Shown here one piece after another: positions 19,164-33,524 of a stretch of 64,000 bases of DNA. Source of the DNA: Tetracentron sinense (lineage: Eukaryota; Streptophyta; Magnoliopsida; Trochodendrales; Trochodendraceae); assembly GCA_015143295.1 (NCBI GenBank), contig CM026565.1, positions 12,026,041 to 12,090,040 of the forward strand, written 5' to 3'. The stretch's first letter is position 1. The number at the start of each line of letters is the position of its first letter. The translations under genes and the position numbers were made by a program. The notes under the pieces are model-generated. The model was given only the letters and a program-made list of their open reading frames with translations. It was not told the origin of the DNA and did not search any database.

Positions 19164-22100
19164 TGTAGAACCTCGGAACATTTCGTACCTAATGAATACC
19201 ACTCTAATTAGCCTTTCATGTAGTCCAATTTAATAAATAAAAAAGAATTGAAAGATTATAAAATGCTAGAAATGTTCCTTTTCGAATGACGAGTCTAATG
19301 TAAGTTGAGTTGTCAAAATCCGACAAACGAGTCAAAAGTTATGGCCAAAATAACGAAGTAGGAAAAATGAGAGAAATCAGCAAAATGGGCAAAAACACAG
19401 ACCAGCCGATTGACCGCTCCCAGGACCGATCAATCGGTAGCCTACCGCTCGACCGCTATCAGGACCGATCGACCGCTCGCCTACCTTTCGACCGCTCTAT
19501 CCACCGATCGACTGTTATCGCACTAATTTTGTATAGGGGATTTTTTCAGAGAGGGTCCTTTGGACCAATCAACCGCTCCTCATGACCGATCAACCGCTCC
19601 TCATGACCGATCGACCGCTCATTCACGAAATTGACCAGTTTGGTCTTTGACCACCCCTTTCTTCTATATAAACCCAATTTCGGGGTTGAGGGTTTACAAA
19701 ACCCTCAAACTTGCATTTTGGAAGATTGGAGAAGGAAGAGAAAGGAAAATTTGGGTTTTGCTCAAGGGAGCTTGGGGATTGAAGGGTGAAGCTCAACTAA
19801 AGCTTGGATTTTCATTTTCAAGCAAGGATCTTCCCTATTTCAAGCTTGGAAGCATTTCCTTCAAGAGGGATCACCTCTATTGATTTAGGAAGCTTCAATC
19901 AAGGGTTTTCTTCTTTTTCAAGGTCGGTACCCTATGCTACCCTCCTAGTCATGTCTTTCCCTTTCCCCTTTCATTTTTCTTGTTTTCCCTAACTTATGAA
20001 CACAATATGAGATGCATTGTATGCATGGAGATGGATGTTGGGCGATGAATGTCATGTGGATGTTGTGATGAATGAAATGGGAAGAGTATTTCACCAAATA
20101 ATGAACACACGATGGATGATGGATGGAATAGATGAATCATCAATCAAGAAAAGCATATGGAAATTTCTAGGGTTTATGATAGTGTGATTACTTGCTTTCT
20201 ATAACGGCATGAATATTTACGTGTTGAAATGAATATTATTCCATGTATTATTGAATTTCAAATGTCACGTTTAATTCCAAGCTAAAGCATGTACATGACT
20301 TCACGAGCACGGTATGCATGACATAGTTTATCGATGTTTTTCAAAACAAGAGTTTTATTCTCGATTCACGAACACCATGACAAGGCCAAATGTAAGGGTT
20401 GGTAATTTGAGGTAGGACATATCTTACAATATATTTTGCCTCGCTTTTGACAAGAACAAGTGCATCTCATTGAAAAGAGGGCTTCTATACCACCCTCCCT
20501 CGTAAGTACATCTCATTGAAAAGAGGGGGTTCTATACCACCCTCCCTTGCAAGTGCATCTCATTAAAAGCGGGGGTTCTATACCACCCTCCCTCACAAGT
20601 GCATGAGCATGTTTAAATTCCAAGCAAGCAAGCAGGCATGAACATTTTAAATTCATGGCATGACATGCATGACACAACATGACAAGCAAGGAAGAACATG
20701 ACAAGACATGTAGAGCCCCGAAAATTTGATTCACTGTTCATGTGAATAGAGCCCTTGTATGGTATGTGTAAAGGCCTAATGCCTTACATGGTATTCTTGG
20801 TATTATGATGAGTCAAGTGAGGGTCTTAGGTATGTATTTGGAGTCTCAAAATGAGAGTATAAAGATACTCTAAGTGGTTAAAAACAAGGGTATAAATACC
20901 CAAGGTGTTTAATGGGTTGTGAATGAATAGTGTAATGAATAGTGCTAGTGCGCGAGGCATAAGGAGGCCGGGCCCTCTCATGCATATTGGTGTATGTTAA
21001 ATGATCACTTAGAAGGATTTAAAAATATATGTGGAATGATTAATGAGGTGTGAGTATGGTTTTGGACCCGAGGGAAAGGAGTGTGAAAACACTCGAAGTG
21101 TTCTAGATGTTGAAGAGGTATGTTTCGGCATTTCCCTCAACTTTACGAAGCCTTAGTTTAGGCTCCATTGCTCAGAATCAAGTGATTCTTGAGTTTTTGG
21201 AGAGGCATGTGAACCCTCTTTGGGGTTCATGTTCATCACTTTCCCTGATTTTGAGCTGGGGTTGAGTCAAAAGTCCGATTTCCAAAGTCGGGACTGTTGG
21301 AAATCTGGACAGTTAAAACCCAGTTTCAGACCAGTAAACTTTAGGGGTAAAATGGTCCAATAATAAATACGAATTAGAAGTTTTACAAAACATAAAATTT
21401 GTTCTCCTTCGAAAGAAGAATCCAACGCAAGCTGAATCGTCAAAATCGGACGAGCGAGTCAAAAGTTATGGCCGAAATACCAAAGCGGGAAAAATCTGGA
21501 AAATCATCCTGTCAGAGCTATGATCGATCGTAGAAGACCTACGAACGATCGTAGTTACGAACGATCGTAAAGTTACAGAAATGCTGAAAACTCACTGGAG
21601 AAGCTACGATCGATCGTAGGAAGCCTACGAACGATCGTAGAACTCCAGAAACTGAGCAAACTTATTGTAAGACCTACGATCGATCGTAGGAAGCCTACGA
21701 ACGATCGTAGGTGCGCGAATCAAACTCTTTAGTGCGTGATTTTAGGGTTTTCACCCCTTGGCCTATAAATAGGGGATCATTTTTGGGGGTTTTGGGTTAC
21801 CCTAAACCTAGAGAGAGATCTTAGAAGAGAAGGGAAGAGAGTGGAGGATTGCAAGAGGGGTTTTTGGATTTGGAGAAGAAGAGCACAAATCGAGCCTTGA
21901 TCTCGCTCCTATGCGCCATTGGAGCTTGGATCTCCAACATCAAGCTTGGGTTTCGCTTCTACAAGCTTCTTCAAGCCTTTTCAAGCATTGGATCAAAGGG
22001 ATTTCATCCCATAAGGTAGATACACTCTACTAGGTTCTAATTTCATAAATCCTTAATGAAAAGCATGATTTTCTTGACAAGTATAGTTATATATAGCCTC

Positions 22101-24311
22101 TTATATGTAAAAATACACTCTTCTAGCAATTGATTTCATGAAACCCTTTCTACATCAAGATAAAATCCCATGAATGATGGTGTGAATTAAATGTGATGAT
22201 GTTATGCTTTCAACCAACAAATAAAAGATGGTAATTTTTGAGTTGTTCTATATGTTAGTATCCAAGATGAAAAGCATGTTAAAAGCAACAAGTTTTGGGA
22301 AGAACAAGTAGAAAAACCTTATTTTAAATGTGATTGGAATGGTGTGATGTTATTGTATATGGATTATGGTGATGGATGAATTATGTTGAGTATGAGACAT
22401 ATGACCATATGTAAAAGGATTTCCCTAATGTCTACCATGTTATATCACAACTGCTATACGAACACATATGCATATGCATGATCGAGTTTTTCTAAATTAT
22501 GGGTATCCCAAAAGAAGAAATACATGTATATAAGATGCAATACAAGAATAAGAAAAAGAAGAGTATAAGATGTAAATGAACTACACGAAAAATATAAGAT
22601 GTAAATGAACCAAATGAATAGTACAAGAAGCATAAGAAGTATAAGGAAAGTACAAGAAGTAAAAAGAGGTCTACGCAAAAGTATAAGAAGCACAAGATAC
22701 ATATGGAAAATACAAGAAGCACAAGATGTTACAAGAAATACAAGAAGATGGAAGGTATACGGAAAAAGCCGACAGGGATGCGACGATAGCAGGCCGCCTG
22801 AAAGGGAAAGGGATACTGGCATCGGACTCCGATGATAACAGGCCACCCGGAAGGGAGATGGATACTGGTCGTCTACCCTTAAGGTAGCCGAAGGTGAGGA
22901 GAACATTAGGCCACCCAGCTTACGTGGGTACGGGTACTAGTTGTCCTACTCCGGAGGTAGCAAATGATGAATACCAAGGTATTTTAAATACCTGTATATG
23001 CAAAGGTACAAGATGATAAGAAGATGTTTTCGACAAAAGATGATAAGAAGATGTAAAAGATAAAAGATGATAAAAAGATGTTTTCCGATAGTATTTTCCG
23101 AGATATATGCACATGATATGATTTTTTTTTCCGCGCTCTGATTTTAGGAATGCATATAAGATGATTAAATTGTGATATGTATACGTTGTATTCTTGTTTA
23201 CGATATTACTATCTAGTGGTTTGTATACGCTGAGTATTCCATGCTCAGCCGTACATATTATGTCGGCAGGTCCTTTCGACATTTGTGGCGAGCGTCCTCA
23301 AGAACCATGGGTCGAGGAAGAGTATGTTGAGGAGGAGGAGACTTGGGGTAGTCTTTAGCAGCAGAGGGCTTAGGAGGAGCAGAGGGCTTTTGTTAGGTGG
23401 CCCCATCATGAGTGACAAGAGGGAGAGACATGTACATATATTTTGTTGAGCGAGTATGTTCGCTCTTTATTTTGGGTCATGTATAAACTGAGACATATAG
23501 TATTGATAGAAATTTTGTAGTCCGCTTCCACTACCATATATAGATTAGTATTACGCTTCCGCTATCACAGGTTTTATATGTTGTACAGGATTCATATGTT
23601 ATATAAGATGGTTTGGTTATGAGTTCACGTCGCCAAAGTATCCTAACTACTAGGGGGTATTTTGGGTCATGACAAGACAAGTTTCAAGCATGAAAAAGTA
23701 TTTTAAGTCAAGTCAAGCACACGATGATTTCAAGAGTTTTTCCGACCTTGATGCAATGCAAGTATGAAATATAAACTGTTTACTTTTCTGTCAATTATAT
23801 GAACTGCTTCTTGCTTATTTTCATTGTTATATTACTATGACTGTTGGTTAGTATTTGGTACCCGTTATGTATTCCATGTTCAGCCGTACTTTTGATGTCG
23901 GCAGGTGTTAGTGGAGCGCCCGCTCCTTTTGACATATGCGCTGGTCCATGAGAGGAAGAGGAGTACGCCGAGGAGGTCCCTGCTGAGGAGCCTCATGTGG
24001 AGGGCTACTACTAGGTGGTAGATTCTAAGTGAGTGTGAGTGAGCATGAGAGATTTATACCCATGTATTTTGGCGGCCATGTCCGTACCTTCTTTTGTTGA
24101 TTTCACTTTGTACAAAACTTGGATCATATATATACATAGGGGTTTTGGTTAGACTTCCTTTGTGCCATGTTAGTTTATGCTTCTGCTATTTTGTCCTCTA
24201 TTGTATATGCTCCAAGTGTTTTGCAGGATGGGTTGTCAAGCATGTCATGTAGGTCATGATAAGTCGTCCAAGATTTACTCTAACTCCTAGGGTGGGTTTT
24301 GGGTCACGAAA
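19164..24311 (+). repeat. LTR B: gypsy solo LTR, interrupted by LTR C
   Basis: It starts TGTAGAACCTCGG and ends GGTCACGAAA, flanked by TAACT on both sides (19159-19163, 24312-24316). Without LTR C it is 2,177 bp. It contains: the box GAGTCAAAAGTTATGGCC near 19330; a palindrome cluster (GACCGATCGACCGCTC type, 19400-19625); a TATA box (CTATATAAAC at 19664); a tandem hairpin array with the stem GAGGG/CCCTC (20460-20612); and the two-hairpin motif (23866-23906). No coding part remains, as expected after recombination between two LTRs. Confidence 0.93.
20709..23674 (+). repeat. LTR C: gypsy solo LTR nested in LTR B
   Basis: It runs TGTAGAGCCCC...TCATGACA, 2,966 bp, flanked by AGACA on both sides (20704-20708, 23675-23679). 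It has the box GAGTCAAAAGTTATGGCC near 21450, palindromes CTACGATCGATCGTAG (21510-21712), a TATA box (CTATAAATAG at 21763), a hairpin region including CATCGGACTCCGATG (22755-22950) and the two-hairpin motif (23230-23271). Confidence 0.95.
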
Positions 24312-24480
24312 TAACTCCTCTTGAACTATGGTTAATAAATTTTAATCCCTATGATTGATGTTTTCAATATTTTCTTAAAATAGGGGAGGACGAGCGATGG
24401 AATTACCCTATTTTATTGAAGACATACTTAAGATATATGAACAAGATTACACTAAAGTAGTTAACTTTATTAGTGAACCT
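24312..24480. other. Old target sequence and retroelement leader remnant
   Basis: The first about 70 bp continue the sequence interrupted by LTR B. The rest (TTAGTGAACCTGC) resembles the leader of element J at 47635-47680. No gene. Confidence 0.5.
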
Positions 24481-25526
24481 GCTTTGATACCAATTGAAAT
24501 TACTCATTTATGTATCGACAAGACCGAAAGGGGGGGTGAATAGGTTGTCTAAGTTCTGTTAGCAATTTTAATTTTATCAATTAAATATGCGGAAATGGTA
24601 AACAACCAATCAAGCACACAAACCACAACACCAAGATTTTTACGTTGAAAACCCTCTCAAAAAAAACCACGGGACCTCGTCTAGATGAAAAAGATTTAAC
24701 TAAGAGTAAAAGAAACAAATACTTACAAACTTAGACTGTACCCAACCAGACTCGACACAACGATCATCAGTAACATGTCCTCAACGCCTCAATAAGTAAT
24801 CACATGCTTGCAAGCCAACGTGATCAGCCAGCCGCTGATTGTGCTCCTCTCAGAACTCTGCAACCATGATCTCTCGATCGATCTCCACGAAGGCGGTTCT
24901 GAATTTCTTTGACCACAACAACCACGATCCGCTACAGGAACCGATCTCCTTCAATGAAGGCTTTGGCAAGTGTCAACCAATTTATACTCATAAGAAGTTT
25001 GAGAGGTTTAATTCAATTTAAACAATGATATAGAGTGATCTCATGAAGAGTGAGTATCAACAAAGCAAGTCGAAAGGAATTTCGATGAAGAACTTGTACT
25101 CTAGTGTAGAAGATAAGATTGATCTCGAAGGGATAAATCATTTACAATTAGGGGATACTAGAACAACTTTGGGAGCCTCTCTACTCAATCTTAAAAACAT
25201 TAAATCGTGTTAAGAAATAATGGTATAAAAGGATAAACCAACCATTAGATGGTTCGAACCACAAATATGAAAACGTCCAGAAACTGATTTTTAACTATCT
25301 TGACTTGTTTCTAATCACCTAAGTATATCAGACGTTGTCTAGGTCAATTCCTCCTATGGTTGATGTCATCTAAGTCACTTATCATTCCTAGGCATGTATG
25401 TGGCACATGATGAGCAACTTGTCTTCATCTTCCCATGGCTTTTAGCGCTTGAAGCTTCTTGGACTGAGACACCCTTTAACCATGGTTTGTCTGACGAAAT
25501 TAGCCAATCCAAATATGGACTTTACA
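24481..25526 (-). repeat. Copia LTR with adjacent primer-binding site, minus orientation (J-related fragment)
   Basis: GCTTTGATACCA (24481-24492) is the reverse complement of a Met-initiator tRNA primer site, and the LTR then runs from TGAAATTAC to GGACTTTACA. The layout and both edges match the LTRs of element J, but the sequence is shorter and diverged. It holds one GGTTCGAACC palindrome near 25252. No coding part adjoins it. Confidence 0.6.
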
Positions 25527-26496
25527 ATTATAAAATCATATTTTTTATTGAATGAATTCCAATGTCAAAATGGTATCAATGTAAGTCTAGTGTCATTGTT
25601 CCTCTAGTTGTTCAAGACCGGTGAAGATAAAGCTCCAAAGACTCAAGTGAAGTACATTTCGGATAAAGCTTCGCTCACACTATTAGATGATAAGGTACCT
25701 GGATATGGTTACCTTAAGTGGAATTGACCTAAATAACTTTATCATATTCCTTAGGTGATTAGAAATTGACTCAAGTATATTTAATAGCCTTTTGGATGGT
25801 TGATTGGTGTTTGGAATAAGTATTGTGCATCAAAGAAGCAAAATTCAGTACAGGCCATTTGAATAGGCTGCTAGCCATTCGAAAGCCACAAAATGGCCAG
25901 TAAGCCGTTCGAACTGCTCAATTGGAATTCAATTCCAGTAGCCTCCTGGTGGACCATTTTGTGACCAATTCCTATCCAATCTCTAGGTTGTTCGAACGCC
26001 CTATTGGCCAGTCGAACGGACCTCGTATATTTGGTTTCTAAGCCTGTCTGAACTTCATTTTTATCAATGGAATGGCTTTGGTTATTTAAAGAATGATCCC
26101 TTAGCTTGCTCTAAAGTTGAAGTGAGAGAATTTAGAGGCTTCTCTAAATATTCTAGGGTTCTCTAATCCCCTCTGAAAGATATGAATATAAAAATTTTGG
26201 AAAAACCTTTTTAATTCAAACTTGATTTTGATCTAATCAAAATCATCCCAAGGGTCATATTATGATCATATTAAATCATGGTGTGAGAAACCATACTTAC
26301 AAAGCTCCTCAAGTGTAAAGCCTCCTATTGATTCACACGAATCTTCTTTGAATCTCAAAAGCTTTTCTCCAATGGAAGCTAATGGCCCTTCTGATCAATG
26401 CTCTTTCATTTTTCTTCTTTTCTTTGATTCAAGAACCTTTTTTCATCAATAAAGATTCAATCTTGATATAGAAAGAATCAACCTTTATTATCAAAG
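25527..26496 (+). repeat. Degraded LTR fragment, plus orientation
   Basis: A segment near 25700-25760 is inverted relative to 25300-25370, so this LTR lies head-to-head with its neighbour. Palindromes around TTCGAA and GCCATTCGAA-like units cluster at 25855-26015, upstream of a weak TATA-like TTATTTAAAG (26076). The last about 180 bp repeat K-family LTR sequence. Boundaries are uncertain. Confidence 0.45.
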
Positions 26497-28698
26497 TGAA
26501 AGTATGCCTCTTTTTAATTTTAGAAAAATAGTACTTAGGGGGCATAGATCGAATCCCAAGATCTGACTATAGTTCTAATTGATTTTATTCAATGAATGAT
26601 AAAAAAAAAATTACCTTTGTGACTTTGATATAGAAAAGTCGTTTCCATGATTTGAAGGATAGAACGATACCCGTAAAACTTCGCAAGTGAAAAGTCTTCT
26701 TCGCGATTCACACGAACCTTCTTTTTTATTTAAATCTTTTCTCCAATGGAAGCTAATGGTCCTTCCAATCCAAGCTCGATGATATTTTATTTTTCTCTTG
26801 AATTCAAGATCCTTTCTTTTACAAGATTGGTTCTGATACTATCCAAGATCAAACAAAAACCACAAGAGAAGAGAGAGGGCGACGTGAGCTACAAGGGAGG
26901 GAGAGAAAACCGTGGGAGTGTGTAACTCCAAGGGTGGGCATCCCACCCTTTATATAGGCAATTGGCCTTCTATTCTCTCTTATTCTAATTAGAATCCCCT
27001 TACTTGATTCCTTAATGATACTTTCCTAATCCAATTAAGCTTTATCAAATATTGAAACCAAATAATTAGTTACTAATCTTATTCCTATTTATTAGGAAAT
27101 CATTAATTAGCAAGTAAACATTTTATCAACTAACCAATTTAGTAACTAATCAATTTAGTAACTAACCAATTAGTATCTAACCAAATTAGTAACTGAAAAA
27201 ACAATTAATTCAGTGAATCCCAAATCTATGGATTGAGTTGAGATTCTCACAAAGTCAAGGGGATGGTTAGGGCTCCCTATAGATCTATCTACCCTTTTTG
27301 ATGTTTTAAAAATTAAGTTACAAATTAAGGGATGATGTACTTTATGTGCGGAAAATAGAAAGCCAAGCAAACCACAACACAATGAATTTTACGTGGAAAC
27401 CCTTCTGGGAAAAACCACGGGACCTAGTCCAGCCATAAAAATCCACTAAGACAAAGTAAACAAGAACTTATAAGAACTTGACTCATTCGAACTCGACACT
27501 TCGATCTTTCAGTTCTTAGTCCTCCACACCTTGAAAGTTCATCACGTACTCACAAGTCCCGTGATCAACCGCAGCCACTTGTACTTCTCTTTGTATCTCG
27601 AAAACACTTCATGATCTTCCGATCGATCTCCATCGATGACGGCTTCGGAATCCACCGACCAAATCACACTACCACGATCCGTCTCGGATCGATCTCCTTC
27701 GCAAAGGCTCCGGAATACTCTGGCCAAATTGTTTTATCCAGAACGGGTTGATGGTTTGATATAAATCAATATCTAGATGGATTCCTTCAAAGGACAAGTC
27801 CAAACAAGCAAAATTGTAGCTTTAGGCTTACAAACTCTAGGTTGAAGGAAGCTAACCAAGGGGAGGAGAACAAAAATATTCCAGAGCTTTTATGAACTCT
27901 AGAAGGAGTTAATAACCCTCTCTATACTCTCCCAAAGTTGTCTACCACAAACTAGAAGGGTTCAATATAAATAGATTATCAAAAACCATGTTTAAAGGTT
28001 GCTAAAAACCAAGAAGGAAGTTGCCAAAATAGTAAAATAGCAAAAAATCGATTTGGCAAAAAATCCCATATCAGGGTCGACCTTGGGGGATGGTTTGGTC
28101 GACCAAAGTGTACCTTGCAGTCGACCGAATAATCCTCCAGGGTAGACCCCCATTTTTTCATCTCTCTGCCTATTTTCCTCACATAAAAAATTCTATACCC
28201 AGGGTCGATCCTAAATGGTCAGGGTCGACCCTGAGGTGCAAATCCGAAATTAAAAATTCATTTTTGGATCTTATACCCTTCATAAAAGTTGTAGCTCTTT
28301 TCGATGTGGTCGTTTTGACATATTATGGAGCAAAATCTAAGCTATGATTTGGGAGATATGCCCAAAACAAGGAACCTTGGTTTTTTAAAAATTTTCAGAA
28401 TTTTTAAGTTGTTTTGCACTACTTATCTCACCACGTAGAGTCTGTATGATTAGTCTAGGAAACTTACCACCTAAGGCAACATGTTAGGATTATCCTAAGT
28501 CAATTCCCACCTATGGTAGCATGGTATCTAGGTCACTTACCATCCTATGAAGGATATGATCAAACCGAGTCTTCAACGGTCTTCAACTTCACTTGTTTGC
28601 GAATGCTTGACGGCAACGACACAAGATACACACCTAGACACCTATATTCATTTGTTTTGACACCGGAATATGCCAACACATAAAACATGGACTTTACA

Positions 28699-29579
28699 AT
28701 CTCCTCCTTTGGCAATTCTGTGGCAAAACCAAACTGAAGTACATGACTTGACACAAACTCACCCAAACACATCAAAACGGTGAATTAGGACATTATATGA
28801 CTCCAACACTCTTGCATGACATCAATTGACAAATCATCTTAAATTAAGACACTTAAGCTCTTGTCAAGTAAAATCAGTCTGCTGCAACCCTGCACCTGCA
28901 CATATTCATAAACAAAACACCCAGTGAAACATGTGTGGAATATGAAAATAAATAAGCATAGGTAATGCAAGGAATGTATTGAACTTGAGAAATACTACCC
29001 AACATTCTCCTCCTTTTTGGAACAATTGCCAAAGGTATTCATGAAGCCAATATCACAAAAAAATATACCAATTTAGCAAATGTGAAATGTTAAGGCAACC
29101 ACAGTACAACCAATCCAATGCAGACAATGAGGGGACTAAAAAGTGGGGAACAAGATAGAAATATAAAGCACAAACTCCCCCTCAACTACTCAAGCACAAA
29201 CTCCCCCTCAACAACTCACCCTGATCTTCTTCCCCTAAGATCAAGGATACGACCAAAAATATGGCACCTATGCTAGAAAGGCCCATGCCAAAAGAAAGAA
29301 ACACACACAAAAAATATCATGTGCCACACAAACATGCATCAAAAGCATTCAAGCAGTAGTAATTTAAGATTACAAATCCAATGAAGAACATGATTAGTTA
29401 GTCCGACTGAAGATACACATCTAACTAAAGCTCACGGAGTGCTAAATTATAGCCAATTCACTTAGACACATTTAGTGAATAGTTCAAAAGTGAAGCATTG
29501 TGTGTTGTGGTGGTCTGACAAGATACTAGATCAAGGTTTCTTTCTATTTCCAAGGATATGAAATTAACTACTAAGGGGA
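28699..29579 (-). other. Non-coding 3' internal part of element J
   Basis: Between the J 3' LTR and the Ogre-like solo LTR. CTCCCCCTCAAC repeats (29170-29215) read as purine-rich tracts on the minus strand. It continues at 31498-31949 and 42911-43370. No gene recognised in any of the three pieces. Confidence 0.6.
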
Positions 29580-31497
29580 TGTAAACACCCCAATTTTGCA
29601 CCCCTCTTCTATCTTTTCTCACTTTTAAAAACCCTTTCAAAAACCTACTTTTGAAAACCCTCTTTCTGCAGGCTTCGATTTCCAAAAAACACCCTCAGGT
29701 AGAAAACGACCAAAATGCCCCTAGGGTGAAAAATGACCAAAATACCCCTAAAAAGTGCTAAAAGGTTTTCATTTTGTCCAAAATTATTTTACAAATTTTT
29801 TGATGAATTTTGGCTATTTTTGGAATTAAATTGGGCTTAAAACGGTAGAAAATGACCGAAATGCCCCTAGAGTGTAAAATGACCAAAACACCCCTGAAAA
29901 GTGGTCAAAAGTTATGATTTCATCCGAAATAATTTTACAAATTTTTCGGTTCAATTTCGGCTATTTTCGGGCTCAAAATGGGCTTAAAACGACAAAAACA
30001 GTTTTTCAGCAAATAAGAGCATAAACCAAAAAACCCCAAAAAATAGTTTTTTGAAGGGCCAAACAGGCCCCAAGGGGCAACCTCGCTCTTTTAAAAGGCG
30101 CAGAACCATATGGGCTCAACTTGCACTGCAAACTTCATTTTTTATTATTTTATTTGTCCATAATAAAATATAATAAATCTCGCCTTTTAAAACGGCGCGG
30201 ATTTAGTGTTATCCGCGTTGCCGCCTCACTGTTCACACCGCTTTACTATTCATTAAAATATATTAAATTGCGCCCTTTAAAACGACGCGGGCACTATTCC
30301 GAAATACTATAAATACCCCCCTCTCTTCCTTCATTACTCATCCATTCTACTTCATCTCTTCTCTCTCTTCTTTCAAAATCTCTTTTTAGCGTTTGGCGAT
30401 CCCGGGAATCTGATTTCGAAGAACCATTCTCGGGAGTACTTATTTCAGAGACCCTTTTGGGTTTCCCGGAAGGTAAAATATCGCCAAACTCTGACGTTTA
30501 CTTTGTCTTTTAGTAGTTTAATTAGCTTTTTAATTATTTTTTAAATTGCCTTAATTGCTTAGACTGCTTGCCCTGTCAAACCCCTACCCGGTTTTACTTA
30601 AACTTAGCTTACCCTGTCGAACCCCTGCCCGGTTTTACTTAAACTTAGCTTACCTTGTCGAACTCCTACCCGGTTTTACTTAAACCTAGCCTACCCTGTC
30701 GAACATCTGCCCGAACGTCGGTTCAAATCCTACTTACCTGTCGAACCTCTGTCCAAACCTCGGTTCAAACCCTAGTTCAAACCTTACTTACCTAGTCAAA
30801 CCTCTGTCCGAACCTCAATTCAAACCCTGGTTCAAACCCTACTTGCTTTAGCCAAACATCTGTTCGAACCTTGCTTCAAACCCTTGTTCAAATCCTATCA
30901 AACCCTTACCCATTCCAAATGCTCCCCGACAAGAGCATAAAAGGCCCAAACACTCCTGAACAGGAGCCCAAACTATTGAAAAACACCCTAACATCCAAAG
31001 ACAAGTCTCAACCTATCAAACACCCACAATCCAAACAAAACAAATCAAACCATCAACTACCCATCTGGAACTACGTGTGGCTTGATTCCACTAACAATGG
31101 ATACGTAGGCAACCCTGATTAGGTTCAGCTTACCTAGGATAGAACTCCTATCATGTCCTTACTTATTTCAGCATATACATTACTGTTCATATAATACATA
31201 TCAAACATATAGAGAAAATGAAAGCTTCTCTTATGGTTTCCCCCATTTTAATTCATACTTAGGGAGTAAGTAACCATCTCTGGATGGGAGTTTAGGGGTG
31301 CCTAACACCTTCCCCTGACTTAAATGAATTTTTCCTTGAACTCTATTTCAAGACCAAAGCCTTATCCAACCTTTTAAGGGACCCTATTTTCCCTAACAAT
31401 CTAAATAGGTGGTGACTCTCTCTTTTCAACATTTTTAGCACTATTCCTCATCTGGTTCAATCCTGATTGGGAGTGGGGTTAAAATCCCGGGTCTACA
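29580..31497 (+). repeat. Ogre/Tat-like gypsy solo LTR
   Basis: TGTAAACACCCC...GGGTCTACA, 1,918 bp, flanked by GGGGA and AGGGA (one mismatch). Three repeats of the form CGCCTTTTAAAACGGCGCGG (30085-30290) lie upstream of a TATA box (CTATAAATACC at 30307). Downstream is an array of about 41-bp units (CCCTGTCGAACCCCTGCCCGG, then TTCAAACC variants; 30565-30900). No coding part. Confidence 0.8.
30565..30900 (+). repeat. 41-bp tandem repeat array in the Ogre-like LTR
   Basis: Three good copies of a 41-bp unit (CTGTCGAACCCCTGCCCGG core) degrade rightward into CCGAACCTCGGTTCAAACCC-type units of about 40 bp. It lies in the transcribed part of the LTR. Confidence 0.75.
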
Positions 31498-31954
31498 AGG
31501 GACTCCCGGAGATATACATCATAGAAGTCAAACCTAGTTAGATCCAGCTATGCTGATTTTTTACATTTTAGTGCTCTTTTTTTCATTTTATTTGACTCAA
31601 TATTTTTCTTTAATTTTTGGTCAAATACCTCCAAAGTTTGTAAGATTTCTTTTGATGATCTTTATCTGATCATATCTTTTCATGCAATGATGGCTTTCAC
31701 ATTATCTAGGTAGGTAGTCCTAGCTATTAGCAGAAGGGGCTTTCACTCTAATGACCCAGATAGATACCTACTGTCCGCTTAGGTAGCCATTTCATATTGT
31801 TTGCATCCAATAGTGACTTTCACACTATCCCAGTAGGTAGCTCTTTTCAATGCAACAATTTAAACTCATAGAGGATAAGTAAAATGAGGATGACTAACAA
31901 ATATGGTCATTCTAGATTGGTCATCCAATGTCACACTTTTGGGATAAGTCAACC

Positions 31955-33464
31955 TGTTAGCCTCAGGGTTACAACCATAAGTACCCCTAATAATTTTGAT
32001 AATAACATAATAATATAATGAAATATTTGGTACTAATAAAACCATTTAAGTGCGTGAACATTTCAGATTTCATAAGTAGATAGCACTCCAATCATGAAAA
32101 AGGATGGAAATTACCCAAGAGGAAGTCCAACTCACTGAATACAAGATGAAGATCCAAGATAAGACCTTAGTCCAAGTCAGGACCATTGAAGACAAAAGGC
32201 ACATTTGCAAGACCCAAGTCAAGCCAAGATCATCTCTAATCAATTTTAATGTATTCTCTTTTCAGTTTGAGAGTTTATAGGTTTCATGTAAAAAGTCCTC
32301 AAAATTATGGTAGGATTGAAAAGCTCAAAGAATCATAGATAGACCATAGAAGCCTAGGATACTTGTTGGAAAAACAGTTTAAGGCCCTAAGGGACCATAA
32401 AATCATGTTTAAAAGGTAGCCGTTTGACCTAGGAAATAAATCTCATTCCTTTGGTCTGATCCAAGACTGAATTCAGAATTCTTACTATGAATTCATCGAC
32501 GAATTCTCTAGGAAGATTGAATTCGGCGACGAAGTCATGACATAATTTTTTCTAATTCAGTTCTGTTTCCTGAATTCGTCGATGAAATCTTTGGTTGAGA
32601 TGAATTCGGCGATGAAGTCACTACAGGATTTTTTAGGATCCAAATCTGTTTTATGTATTCGGCGACGAACTCAAATGGGAACTTCACTTCGTCGACTAAA
32701 TCATGTCTGAATCTGAAAAATCGTTGTAATGGCTAGTTTGCAATGGACTAAAAAGCATTTAATGCTTCCCCAACAGCATTATTGGATCAAATGCTATAAA
32801 AGGAGTTCATTTATGAACATACAATAACTCTTGATCACAGTAATAACTCTTATTCTTCACTGATTCACTGATATTGATTTTCACTCACCCTCACACTTAG
32901 AAAATCCCCAAAAAGTTTCTCTTGAGTTCATTCAAGTCTACCTTCTTTAAGAGACTTTATTAGAGTTTGTATTTCACTCTTATCCAGCTCATTTAAGGAG
33001 CCTTCTGTTCGGATTTTCAATCCAAAACCTATTTATTAAGAGTAGTCAAGAATCCAGGATTCTTGCACTGAAGTTGTTGCTTCAGCAATATTAAGAGAGG
33101 GTTGTACTCTTGAAAGGTTTCAGCTCGGCCTAAAGGAGAGCTTGAAAGGTGATATCTCGACCTGTAAAGAGAGATTGTAAGGGTTTGGACTCCACCTGTG
33201 AAGGAGCCTGTACGATTAAGGAATCGTGGTGAATCCTCTAGCTGGAAGCTAAGTTGGGGAGTAGGCTGGTTTACTGAATCTCGAGAACAAATCTTGAGTT
33301 TGCACTCTTCTTATCTCTTCTCTTTCTTTTAATATTCCATTGTTTTATCTTGTTGTATATTATACTCTATTCCGCTCTTTGAACTTATAGTTCATATTTT
33401 TAATTTTTAAAAATCTGCCTTTGACCCTATTCACCCCCCCTTTAGGGTCATTACCTGGCCAACA
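31955..33464 (+). repeat. SIRE-like 5' LTR
   Basis: TGTTAGCCTCAGG...GGCCAACA. A cluster of GAATTCGGCGACGAATTC-like palindromes (32465-32700, six or seven units) lies about 90 bp upstream of a TATA box (CTATAAAAGG at 32794). Confidence 0.95.
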
Positions 33465-33524
33465 ATTGGTATCAGAGCCTAATATTCTAATTAGATCTAA
33501 ACAATCTGAGTAATCGATTTTATT

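Noticed and set aside
22454-22906. Minus-strand 150-residue hydrophobic ORF
   Set aside because: It crosses low-complexity ATAAGA/CAAGAAG repeats of LTR C and has no family resemblance.
33468-33479. tRNA-like sequence after the SIRE LTR (and similar at 24481, 47681, 60371)
   Set aside because: Only a 12-base match to the tRNA 3' end, as expected of a primer-binding site; no cloverleaf.
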